NCBI GenBank assembly: GCA_947370975.1
Contig: CANBNG010000015.1
Span: 50,491 to 114,490 of the forward strand
Direction: 5' to 3'
Length of the DNA stretch: 64,000 nt
Origin: Beijerinckiaceae bacterium
Lineage (GTDB): Bacteria; Pseudomonadota; Alphaproteobacteria; Rhizobiales; Beijerinckiaceae
In this document: positions 1 to 6,956 of the stretch, in pieces
How positions within the stretch are numbered: the stretch's first letter is position 1
Layout of the letters: every line of letters starts with the position of its first letter
Notes under the pieces: model-generated
Seen by the model: the letters and a program-made list of their open reading frames with translations, nothing else
Told to the model about the DNA's origin: nothing
Databases searched by the model: none
Program-made: the position numbers and the translations under genes

Positions 1-676
1 GCAGCATTTCAAAGCGGGTGTGCTTCTCGCCCTTGACGTTGGGCATCATCGGAATGCCCGCGCGGCCATAATCGCTGACCTTGCCGATCGCCAGCGCCCA
101 GAAATGGGGCGGCGTCCAGACGAAGATGATGGCAAACAGCACGAGGCTTGCAAGGCTCACCGAACCCGTCACCGCAGCGCAGGCGACAATCGGGGGCAGC
201 GCGCCAGCCGCGCCGCCGATGACGATGTTCTGCGGTGTCCAGCGCTTCAGCCACATCGTGTAGACGACTGCATAAAAGAAGATCGTGAAGGCGAGCAGCG
301 CAGCGGCAAGCCAGTTGGCGACAAGGCCAAGCGTCAGAACCGAGATTGTGGAGAGGATCAGGCCAAAGGCCAGCGCTTCCTGCGCGGTGACGCGGCCAGA
401 CGGCACGGGGCGCGAGGCGGTGCGGCCCATCACGGCATCGATATCGGCGTCATACCACATGTTCAGCGCGCCAGATGCGCCGGCGCCGACCGAAATGGCG
501 AGCAGCGACACAAAGCCGATGAGCGGATGCACGGGCACGGGCTCGATCATCATGCCGGCCAGCGCTGTCAATATGACAAGCGACATCACGCTGGGCTTCA
601 GCAGCGCGAAAAAATCTTTCGGGCCGGCCACGGAAATCCGCAGATCGTCAACTTCGTGTCCCGTGACCAGGCTCAT
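1..676 (-). CDS. ctaB: Protoheme IX farnesyltransferase (haem O synthase), C-terminally truncated by window edge
   Basis: Transfers a farnesyl group to haem B to make haem O, the precursor of haem A for the aa3 oxidase encoded just upstream. It is an integral inner-membrane UbiA-superfamily prenyltransferase. The translated minus strand shows the first Asp-rich prenyl-diphosphate motif (NMWYDADIDAVMGRTASRPV, near residue 70) and the second conserved loop YGRAGIPMMPNVKGEKHTR near the window edge. Hydrophobic helices separate the two. The ATG at 674-676 gives MSLVTGHEVDDL. The 3' end lies outside the window. It follows ctaD in the same direction after a 264-bp gap that holds two palindromic repeats, so it may still be in the ctaC-ctaD-ctaB transcript. 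The identification is secure. Confidence 0.93.
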   Translation of the reverse strand, partial: MSLVTGHEVDDLRISVAGPKDFFALLKPSVMSLVILTALAGMMIEPVPVHPLIGFVSLLAISVGAGASGALNMWYDADIDAVMGRTASRPVPSGRVTAQEALAFGLILSTISVLTLGLVANWLAAALLAFTIFFYAVVYTMWLKRWTPQNIVIGGAAGALPPIVACAAVTGSVSLASLVLFAIIFVWTPPHFWALAIGKVSDYGRAGIPMMPNVKGEKHTRFEML

Positions 677-717
677 GAACCACTCCGCCGCTTGTCGCGA
701 CTCTGAAACGCGAGCGT

Positions 718-764
718 CCTTCTCCCGGAGGGACAAGGTGGCCGCGAATGCGGCCAGATGAGGG
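718..764. repeat. Two-stem intergenic palindromic repeat (form B)
   Basis: An imperfect C-rich hairpin (CTTCTCCCGGAGGGACAAG) is followed by a perfect 7-bp hairpin TGGCCGC-GAAT-GCGGCCA and the tail GATGAGGG. The same two-stem plan with a G-rich tail recurs elsewhere in the window. It lies between ctaD and ctaB and would fold in the transcript. Confidence 0.6.
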
Positions 765-790
765 TTTACCGATTCAGCCGGAGAGTGGGT

Positions 791-847
791 AACCCCTCAT
801 CCGCCTGCTGCGCAGACACCTTCTCTCTCTGGGAGAAGCAGGCGCCC
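791..847. repeat. Two-stem intergenic palindromic repeat (form A)
   Basis: Starts AACCCCTCATCCGCCTGCTG and ends in a CTTCTC...GGGAGAAG hairpin followed by CAGGCG. Close copies lie at 9875-9929, 36795-36852 and, inverted, 40464-40512. All are intergenic. Confidence 0.65.
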
Positions 848-940
848 GTGCTCCGGTATTCGTTCGAGCCCTCGTCAGAGCCGCGCGCACGCGGCTCGAA
901 GGAAGGCTCCGGCGGCGCGAGGCCGCCGGAGTTCAGGGTC

Positions 941-2602
941 TTAGTGATCCGAGCCGGTGATGCGCGGCAGCGTTTCGAACTGATGGAAGGGCGGAGGCGA
1001 CGTCAACGTCCACTCGAGCGTGGTCGCGCCTTCACCCCAGGGGTTGTTGCCAGCCACGCGCTTGGCGCTGAAAGCTTCCCACACGGTGTAGAGGAAGATC
1101 AGAACCGCAAAGCCCGACAGGTAAGAACCGTAGGAGGAGATCTGGTTCCAGAGCAGATAGGCATCCGGATAGTCGATGTAGCGACGCGGCATGCCGGCAA
1201 GGCCGAGGAAGTGCTGCGGGAAGAACGTGAGGTTCACACCCACGAACATGACCCAGAAGTGCAGCTTTCCAAGGAACTCGCTGTACATGTAGCCCGACAT
1301 TTTCGGGAACCAGTAATAGAAGCCCGCAAACAGCGCGAAGACAGCGCCGAGAGAGAGCACGTAGTGGAAATGCGCCACCACGTAATAGGTCTCGTGCATG
1401 TAGCGGTCGATGCCGGCATTGGCCAGAACGACGCCGGTCACGCCACCCACCGTGAACAGGAAGATGAAGCCCACAGCCCAGACCATCGGCGTGGCAAAGC
1501 GGATGGAACCGCCCCACATCGTCGCGATCCAGGAGAAGATCTTCACGCCCGTCGGCACAGCGATGACCATCGTCGCGAAGACGAAATAGCGCTGCGTGTT
1601 GAGCGAAAGGCCGACCGTGTACATGTGATGCGCCCACACGACGAAGCCGACGACACCGATCGCGACCATGGCGTAGGCCATGCCGAGGTAGCCGAACACC
1701 GGCTTCTTCGAGAAGGTCGAGATGATGTGGCTGATGATGCCAAAGCCAGGCAGGATCAGGATGTAGACTTCCGGGTGACCGAAGAACCAGAACAGATGCT
1801 GGAACAGGATCGGATCGCCACCGCCAGCCGGATCGAAGAAGGTGGTGCCGAAGTTACGGTCCGTCAGCAGCATGGTGATCGCGCCGGCAAGAACCGGGAG
1901 CGACAGCACGAGCAGGAAGGCCGTGACCAGAACCGACCAGGCAAACAGCGGCATCTTGTGCAGCGTCATGCCCGGAGCGCGCATGTTGAAGATCGTGGTG
2001 ATGAAGTTGATCGCACCAAGGATCGACGAAGCGCCCGCGACATGCAGCGACAGGATCACGAAATCCATCGCCGGGCCGGGGTGGCCGGTGTTGCTCGAAA
2101 GCGGGGGATACATCACCCAGCCGCCGCCAAAGCCGTTCGTGCCCGGCGCACCCTCGACGAACATCGAGATGATGAGCAGGCAGAAAGAGGCCGGCAGAAG
2201 CCAGAAGGAAACATTGTTCATGCGCGGGAAGGCCATGTCCGGCGCGCCGATCATGATCGGAACGAACCAGTTGCCAAAACCGCCGATGAGCGCCGGCATG
2301 ACCATGAAGAAGATCATGATGACGCCGTGGCCGGTGATGAACACATTGTAGAGGTTTTTCGCAGCGTCGATCGAACCGTCGCCCGAAAGCATCTTGGAAA
2401 TCATCGGGAAGACGGTGATGCCCGTCCCCGCGAGTTCCGCGCGCATGGCGATGGACAGAAGACCGCCGACGATGCCCGCGAAGATCGCGAAGATCAGATA
2501 CAGCGTTCCGATGTCCTTGTGGTTGGTCGAATACATATAGCGGCGCCAGCCCGTTGGATGGGGGTGGGCGTCGTGATGATGGTCTGTCGCAGTCGTTGCC
2601 AT
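941..2602 (-). CDS. ctaD: Cytochrome c oxidase subunit I (aa3 type, A1 class)
   Basis: Catalytic subunit of the terminal oxidase: reduces O2 to water at the haem a3-CuB centre and pumps protons across the inner membrane. The 553 residues match the usual length and show about 12 membrane helices. Visible key residues: H92 and H413 (haem a), the GHPEVY motif with H276, E278 and Y280 (CuB ligand, D-channel glutamate, cross-linked tyrosine), H325/H326 (CuB), H411 (haem a3), D122 in GAPDMAFPRMNN (D-channel entrance) and K354 (K channel). The E278/Y280 pair places it in the A1 class. The ATG at 2600-2602 is preceded by GAGGA. It starts 29 bp after ctaC ends, in the same direction, so the two are one operon. 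Confidence 0.98.
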   Translation of the reverse strand: MATTATDHHHDAHPHPTGWRRYMYSTNHKDIGTLYLIFAIFAGIVGGLLSIAMRAELAGTGITVFPMISKMLSGDGSIDAAKNLYNVFITGHGVIMIFFMVMPALIGGFGNWFVPIMIGAPDMAFPRMNNVSFWLLPASFCLLIISMFVEGAPGTNGFGGGWVMYPPLSSNTGHPGPAMDFVILSLHVAGASSILGAINFITTIFNMRAPGMTLHKMPLFAWSVLVTAFLLVLSLPVLAGAITMLLTDRNFGTTFFDPAGGGDPILFQHLFWFFGHPEVYILILPGFGIISHIISTFSKKPVFGYLGMAYAMVAIGVVGFVVWAHHMYTVGLSLNTQRYFVFATMVIAVPTGVKIFSWIATMWGGSIRFATPMVWAVGFIFLFTVGGVTGVVLANAGIDRYMHETYYVVAHFHYVLSLGAVFALFAGFYYWFPKMSGYMYSEFLGKLHFWVMFVGVNLTFFPQHFLGLAGMPRRYIDYPDAYLLWNQISSYGSYLSGFAVLIFLYTVWEAFSAKRVAGNNPWGEGATTLEWTLTSPPPFHQFETLPRITGSDH

Positions 2603-2631
2603 CTCTGATCCTCGTCGAATGACGTTTTTTG

Positions 2632-3549
2632 TTACTGGCGCAGCGCCGGGACGGAGGCGTCAGCCACCGTCACGAGGCTCGAGGCCGAGGCATATTTCTT
2701 CTTCGAATCGGCAAGCCAGGCCGCATAGGCCTGATCGCTCACGACACGGAACACGATCGGCATATAGGCATGGTCCTTGCCGCAAAGCTTGGAGCATTGG
2801 CCGTAATAGACGCCTTCACGATCGGCCTTGAACCAGGCTTCGTTCAGACGGCCGGGAACGGCATCCATACGCACGCCGAGGGCGGGAATGGTGAAGGAGT
2901 GAATGACACCAACCGCATCGGCCGTGATCTGCAGGCGGATCGCCTTGCCGACCGGGACAACGGCCTCGTTGTCGACGTCGAGCAGGCGCATCTTGCCGGC
3001 GGCAAGCTTTTCCTGATCGAGCAGGTTCGAGTCGAACTCGAAGCCGCCATTGGCTTCCTTCGGATAGGTGTAGGTCCAGTACCACTGCTTGCCGGTGACC
3101 TTCACGGTCACATCGGTCTCGGGCAGGGCGATCTGCTTGGTCAGCAGACGGAAGGAGGGGATCGCGATGACGACAAGGATCATCAGCGGCACGGCGGTCC
3201 ATGCGACCTCGAGGCCGGTGTGGTGCGTCGTGCGCGAAGGCGTCGGGTTTGCGGTCTCGTTAAAGCGCCAGGCCACATAGATCAGCAGCGCCAGAACGAA
3301 GATCGAAATTGCGAAAATGATCGGCAGCAACAAAGCATTATGGAAGAAGCCCATTTCCGCCGCGATGGGGGAGGCGGGTTCCATCATGCCTATTTGGCCC
3401 GGGGCCGCATAGGACATGCCAGGCTTTGCTGCCTGCGCGAGAGCGGCTGCGGGGCTAAGCCCGACGATCGCCGCAAGTGCCGAGAGGCAAGCCGCCCCTT
3501 TCGAGACTGAGGTGTGCTGTGCCTGCGCACCGATAAGGCCTGGTCTCAT
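2632..3549 (-). CDS. ctaC: Cytochrome c oxidase subunit II (CuA site with Glu-to-Lys change)
   Basis: Receives electrons from cytochrome c at the binuclear CuA centre and passes them to subunit I. I choose the ATG at 3547-3549 (AGGAG upstream), giving 305 residues. A signal-like N-terminus is followed by two membrane helices (about 72-93 and 115-135) and a periplasmic cupredoxin domain with the aromatic run QWYWTY. CuA ligands visible: H217, C252, C256, H260 and M263. The motif reads CSKLCGKDH: residue 254, almost always Glu (CuA via its backbone, Mg via its side chain), is Lys here. An in-frame extension to 3699 exists but reads as non-coding. First gene of ctaC-ctaD-ctaB. Confidence 0.96.
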   Translation of the reverse strand: MRPGLIGAQAQHTSVSKGAACLSALAAIVGLSPAAALAQAAKPGMSYAAPGQIGMMEPASPIAAEMGFFHNALLLPIIFAISIFVLALLIYVAWRFNETANPTPSRTTHHTGLEVAWTAVPLMILVVIAIPSFRLLTKQIALPETDVTVKVTGKQWYWTYTYPKEANGGFEFDSNLLDQEKLAAGKMRLLDVDNEAVVPVGKAIRLQITADAVGVIHSFTIPALGVRMDAVPGRLNEAWFKADREGVYYGQCSKLCGKDHAYMPIVFRVVSDQAYAAWLADSKKKYASASSLVTVADASVPALRQ

Positions 3550-3953
3550 GAACGTCGTCGCTCCTGCTGCGCCGTTTCGGGGTTTATGATTTTGCACCGC
3601 GCGGTCGTCCCCCGGTTTCGACGTCCGCGCGCATCCCTGCTCGTGACCGAGAAAGACGCGTGGCTGTTCCAAACCACAAAGATCGCGCAAGCGCAACAAC
3701 GTCCAAATGCCAAGGCTTGCGGCATAAGACCGCTTTCAACCTGACGGGCTCTTTGCGGCCCCTCTCAACGGGCATGATTCGCATATGACAGGCACCGGTC
3801 ACTTGACAGGGGCGGGCCATTTGCTACGCCCAATCAGCCCTGCGGCCCGTGCCGTGGCGCTATTGCCTTATTCGCTTCGGTTTTGCCTTATAAGCAGGCC
3901 TGCCGCGGCCCGCGTTCAATCCGGAAAACCGGGTGTGCCGGGCGGGAGTTATG
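3550..3953. promoter_or_regulatory. Divergent intergenic region between ctaC and ialB-like gene
   Basis: About 400 bp with no convincing gene. On the plus strand TTGACA at 3803-3808, a 16-bp spacer and TACGCC at 3825-3830 form a weak promoter candidate for the ialB-like gene. TATAAG occurs near 3890 without a good -35. On the minus strand I see no clean promoter for ctaC; a TTGGCA-like word near 3700 does not fit sigma-54 spacing. Confidence 0.35.
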
Positions 3954-4502
3954 ATGGATATCCTGATGTTCGACCGATCCACCGCCGGGCCTGCCCGCGC
4001 ACCCTTCAAGGTCCTTCTGGGTCTGTTCGGGCTGATTCTTCTTGCCGTTGCCCCTGTGCAGCCGGCCGCCGCGCAAGGCGCGGTCAAAGCAAAATATGGC
4101 GATTGGGAAATGCGGTGCGAGACGCCCGCCGGAGCCTCGCGCGAGCAATGCGCGCTGATCCAGTCCATCGCCGCCGAGGACAAGCCCAATGTCACCCTCG
4201 TCGTCATTGCGCTCAAGACGGCTGACGGTAAGGCCCGCCTGCTGCGTGTGATCGCGCCGCTGGGCGTGCTGCTGCCCGCAGGACTGGGCCTCAAGATCGA
4301 CCAGACGGATGTCGGCCGCGCCGGCTTCGTGCGCTGCCTGCCGACTGGCTGCGTCGCCGAAGTGGTCATGGAGGACAAGCTCCTCGACCAGCTGAAAGGC
4401 GGGACCAAGGCGACCTTCATCATTTTCAATACGCCCGAGGAAGGCATTGGCCTGCCTCTGGTTCTGTCGGGCTTCGGCCAGGGATTCGAAAAGCTGCCGT
4501 AA
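3954..4502 (+). CDS. IalB-family (invasion-associated locus B) exported protein
   Basis: A 182-residue protein with an N-terminal hydrophobic signal segment (about 14-35) ending in an AAAQG-type cleavage region, then the hallmark start of IalB proteins, KYGDWEMRCE. Cysteines in the mature part (RCE, EQCAL, RCLPTGC) could form disulfides. IalB was named for erythrocyte invasion in Bartonella, but the family is widespread in free-living Hyphomicrobiales, where it is a periplasmic protein of unknown job. Tandem ATGs occur at 3951 and 3954; GGAG at 3945-3948 lies 5 nt before the second, which I prefer. It is followed by a lipoprotein gene 44 bp downstream, probably co-transcribed. Confidence 0.82.
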   Translation: MDILMFDRSTAGPARAPFKVLLGLFGLILLAVAPVQPAAAQGAVKAKYGDWEMRCETPAGASREQCALIQSIAAEDKPNVTLVVIALKTADGKARLLRVIAPLGVLLPAGLGLKIDQTDVGRAGFVRCLPTGCVAEVVMEDKLLDQLKGGTKATFIIFNTPEEGIGLPLVLSGFGQGFEKLP

Positions 4503-4546
4503 TGGCGTGACAGCCATCCAAGCCATCGAGGGAGCGAACCAGACGC

Positions 4547-5080
4547 ATGACCAGGATTTTCGCAGCAGGCGCCTGTGCGCTTCTCCTGTCGGGCTGCAAC
4601 AGCACGACAGGTTCCACGATCGGCAATCTGATCGCCTTCAATTCCACCACGCCGCCGCCCGTCGTGACGCAGGTGATCGAGAACAAGGTGGAATGTCCCC
4701 AGGTTGATGTGCTGGAGGGTGGGGCTGCCATGCAGATCGGCTCGGGCGGGGGCCTGCGCCACCAGTTCGCTTTGGGCGACACGTCGCGCGAATGCGCAGT
4801 TATCAACAACCAGATCGTGATTCGCGTAGGCGTCTCGGGCCGCGTGCTGGCGGGTCCGGCTGGCGGGCCTGGCACATTCAGCGTGCCCGTGCGTGTCGGC
4901 ATCCGGCGTGAATCGGACCAGAAGATCCTGACCTCGAAGGTCTATAATGTGCCGGCGACCATTCCGGCGGGCTCTGCCAACACGACCTTCACCCTGGTCT
5001 CCGATCCGCTCTCCGTGCCCTACACGCGCGAAGAGGCGAACGAGGACTTCATGGTCGTCGTCGGTCTGGCGAAGAAGTAG
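4547..5080 (+). CDS. Putative outer-membrane lipoprotein of unknown function
   Basis: A 177-residue protein beginning MTRIFAAGACALLLSGC, a short type II signal peptide with lipobox LLSGC, so Cys17 is the probable lipidated residue. The mature part is low in charged residues and rich in beta-prone stretches (VIRVGVSGRVLAGPAGG, FSVPVRVGIRR), ending MVVVGLAKK, which suggests a small beta-sandwich. I do not recognise a named domain. It lies 44 bp after the IalB-like gene in the same direction, so the pair may be an envelope unit. A GGGAG lies upstream of the start at a somewhat long spacing. Confidence 0.75.
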   Translation: MTRIFAAGACALLLSGCNSTTGSTIGNLIAFNSTTPPPVVTQVIENKVECPQVDVLEGGAAMQIGSGGGLRHQFALGDTSRECAVINNQIVIRVGVSGRVLAGPAGGPGTFSVPVRVGIRRESDQKILTSKVYNVPATIPAGSANTTFTLVSDPLSVPYTREEANEDFMVVVGLAKK

Positions 5081-5112
5081 GCCTTCAAAAGCAGAGCTGC
5101 GCATGCGGGCGG

Positions 5113-5142
5113 TTGACTCGCGCGCGCAGACTCAGGCACGGT
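5113..5142 (+). promoter_or_regulatory. Candidate gcv operon promoter with two GANTC sites
   Basis: TTGACT (5113-5118), an 18-bp spacer and CACGGT (5137-5142) form a possible sigma-70 promoter placed just upstream of the riboswitch. Two GACTC sites, targets of the CcrM methylase encoded in this window, lie at 5115-5119 (overlapping the -35) and 5129-5133 (in the spacer). The -10 is weak. Confidence 0.4.
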
Positions 5143-5165
5143 CTCCCGGTCAGCCAAAGACCCCA

Positions 5166-5365
5166 CGCGGAAGAGTCCGGCAAAGGTTGTTGCAATCCGA
5201 ACCGGCGCCGAAGGCGCAACCGCCCCGGAAACGCTCAGGCAGATGGACCGCGAGGGGATGACACTCTGGAAAGCGATTCGAAGCGCCGTTTAAATGGCGC
5301 GGCAGAATCCACCGACGGGGGTAACCGCATTCAGTGCGGGAAATCTCTCAGGTCCCGGGACAGAG
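5166..5365 (+). promoter_or_regulatory. Tandem glycine riboswitch
   Basis: Two consecutive glycine aptamers upstream of the glycine cleavage operon. Aptamer I closes by CGCGG (5166-5170) with CCGCG (5248-5252) and contains the conserved GCCGAAGG and AAACGCTCAGGCAGATGGAC-type core. Aptamer II closes by CTCTG (5264-5268) with CAGAG (5361-5365) and contains CACCGACGGGGGTAACCGC and AAATCTCTCAGGTCCCGGGA. A short linker joins them, as in known cooperative tandem glycine riboswitches. Glycine binding is expected to turn on gcvTHP so that excess glycine is degraded. Confidence 0.95.
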
Positions 5366-5426
5366 GGGGCGCGTAGCGAAGGCCTGACGGCTTTCGCTTA
5401 CGAGACGCGCTCTGTTGTCCGGTGAG
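5355..5426 (+). promoter_or_regulatory. Glycine riboswitch expression platform: long hairpin reaching the gcvT RBS
   Basis: After aptamer II a strong hairpin forms: GCGCGT (5369-5374) and AGCGAAGGCC (5375-5384), loop TGAC, then GGCTTTCGCT (5389-5398), a TACGAG bulge and ACGCGC (5405-5410). No U-tract follows, so it is not an intrinsic terminator. CTCTG at 5410-5414 duplicates the 5' strand of aptamer II P1 and could take CAGAG (5361-5365) instead. CCGG at 5355-5358 can then pair with CCGG at 5419-5422, burying the first two bases of the GGTGAG RBS (5421-5426). This points to translational control. Confidence 0.6.
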
Positions 5427-5428
5427 TT

Positions 5429-6568
5429 ATGGCTTCGACCGATCAAGATTCGTCAAATTCGCTGCGTCTGACGCCGCTCCATGGCCTCCATTGCGCCAGC
5501 GGCGCGCGCATGGTGCCATTCGCTGGCTATGACATGCCCGTGCAATATGAGGGCATTCTCGCCGAGCATCTGCACACGCGCACCCATGCGGGGCTCTTCG
5601 ATGTCTCGCATATGGGGCAGGCGTTTCTCTCGGGCCCCCAGGCGCGGGCGCGCTTCGAGACCCTTGTGCCGGGCGATCTTGCCAATCTTGCACAAGACCG
5701 CATCCGCTACACCCAATTGCTCGATGCGCAGGGCGCCATTCTCGACGATCTCATGGTCACGGCCTGTGCGCCCGACGCCAATGGCGACGAGCGGCTGTTC
5801 CTCGTCGTCAATGCCGCGCGCAAGGCGCATGATTTCGCACTTATCGCAGCCGCGCTTCCCGATCTGACGCTCGATATTCTGGAGGATCGCGCGCTGCTCG
5901 CCTTGCAGGGGCCCGAGGCCGCATCCGTGCTGGCAGGCCTGCTGCCCGAGGTTGCGACGCAGCCCTTCATGTCGATGCGCAGGTTCGAGCTTGGGGGCGT
6001 CACGCTTTTTGTCTCGCGCTCGGGCTATACGGGCGAAGACGGTTTCGAGCTGTCCGTTGAAGCGCCAGAGGCCGAGCGCCTCGCGCAGACTTTGCTGGCG
6101 GATGCGCGCGTCAAGCTCATCGGCCTTGGCGCGCGCGATTCGCTGCGGCTCGAAGCGGGCCTTTGTCTTTACGGCCACGACATCGACGAGACGACGACTC
6201 CGGTGGAGGCCGATCTGCTCTGGTCGATGTCAAAGCGTCGCCGCGCCGAGGGCGGCTTTCCAGGCGCGGCCATTGTGCAAGAGCAGATCGCGTCAGGCGC
6301 CAGGCGTCGCCGCGTCGGTCTTGCGCTTGAGGGCAAGGCGCCCGCGCGCGAAGGCGCGGATATTGTCGACATGCATGGCGCGCCCGTCGGTCGCGTCACC
6401 TCGGGCGGTTTTGCGCCCTCGCTCGGGCGGCCCATTGCCATGGGCTATGTGGACGCAAGCCACGCCGCGCCCGGCACACCCCTGCAGCTTCTCGTGCGCG
6501 GCAAGCCCTTGTCCGCGCATGTCACCGCCATGCCCTTCGTTCCCACACGCTATTATCGAGGCCAGTGA
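5429..6568 (+). CDS. gcvT: Aminomethyltransferase (glycine cleavage system T protein)
   Basis: Transfers the methylene group from aminomethyl-lipoyl-H protein to tetrahydrofolate, releasing ammonia. The 379 residues match the family and the N-terminal folate-binding fold is clear: LHGLHCASGARMVPFAGYDM, then FDVSHMGQ, the RIRYTQLLDAQGAILDDLMV region and SGYTGEDGFELSV. The ATG at 5429 follows GGTGAG directly after the riboswitch. First gene of gcvT-gcvH-gcvPA-gcvPB. Its TGA overlaps the ATG of gcvH by one base (TGATG), implying translational coupling. Confidence 0.97.
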   Translation: MASTDQDSSNSLRLTPLHGLHCASGARMVPFAGYDMPVQYEGILAEHLHTRTHAGLFDVSHMGQAFLSGPQARARFETLVPGDLANLAQDRIRYTQLLDAQGAILDDLMVTACAPDANGDERLFLVVNAARKAHDFALIAAALPDLTLDILEDRALLALQGPEAASVLAGLLPEVATQPFMSMRRFELGGVTLFVSRSGYTGEDGFELSVEAPEAERLAQTLLADARVKLIGLGARDSLRLEAGLCLYGHDIDETTTPVEADLLWSMSKRRRAEGGFPGAAIVQEQIASGARRRRVGLALEGKAPAREGADIVDMHGAPVGRVTSGGFAPSLGRPIAMGYVDASHAAPGTPLQLLVRGKPLSAHVTAMPFVPTRYYRGQ

Positions 6569-6945
6569 TGTCAGAGACCCGTTACACCAAGGACCATGAA
6601 TACATCCGTCTCGAGGGTGATATTGCGACAATCGGCATTACCGATTTCGCGCAAAAGCAGCTCGGCGATGTTGTCTATGTCGAATTGCCGGAGGCAGGCC
6701 TTGCTTTCGTCAAGGGCGCGCAGGCCGCTGTCGTTGAGAGCGTCAAAGCCGCAAGCGAAGTCTATGCGCCTGTGTCGGGCGACGTGACGGAGGTCAATTC
6801 CGCGCTCGAGGGCGCGCCCGCCATCGTGAATGAAGATCCCGCAGGCGCAGGCTGGTTCATGAAAATGCGCATTCACGATGCCTCCGAATTCAACGATCTG
6901 ATGGATGAGGCCGCCTATCAGGCCTTCGTCCAAAGCTGCTGCTGA
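6568..6945 (+). CDS. gcvH: Glycine cleavage system H protein
   Basis: Lipoyl carrier that shuttles the aminomethyl group between P, T and L proteins. The 125 residues are typical, with the lipoylation lysine K60 in VVESVKAASEVYAPVSG and the usual GITDFAQKQLGDVVYVELP lead. I take the ATG at 6568, which overlaps the gcvT stop; a GTG one codon earlier is less likely. The L protein (lipoamide dehydrogenase) is not encoded here and is presumably shared with the 2-oxoacid dehydrogenases. Confidence 0.97.
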   Translation: MSETRYTKDHEYIRLEGDIATIGITDFAQKQLGDVVYVELPEAGLAFVKGAQAAVVESVKAASEVYAPVSGDVTEVNSALEGAPAIVNEDPAGAGWFMKMRIHDASEFNDLMDEAAYQAFVQSCC

Positions 6946-6956
6946 GCGGAGACATC

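Noticed and set aside
758..2608. 616-residue plus-strand ORF opposite ctaD
   Set aside because: Mirror of the ctaD coding sequence; rich in Arg, His, Asp and Glu with no fold signature. It is a shadow frame.
2632..3699. Longer ctaC start at 3699
   Set aside because: The added 50 residues are charged and unlike subunit II leaders; the ATG at 3549 has a better RBS and gives a signal-like N-terminus.
3690..3720. TTGGCA-like word upstream of ctaC as a sigma-54 promoter
   Set aside because: The GG to GC spacing is far more than the 10 bp needed between the -24 and -12 elements.
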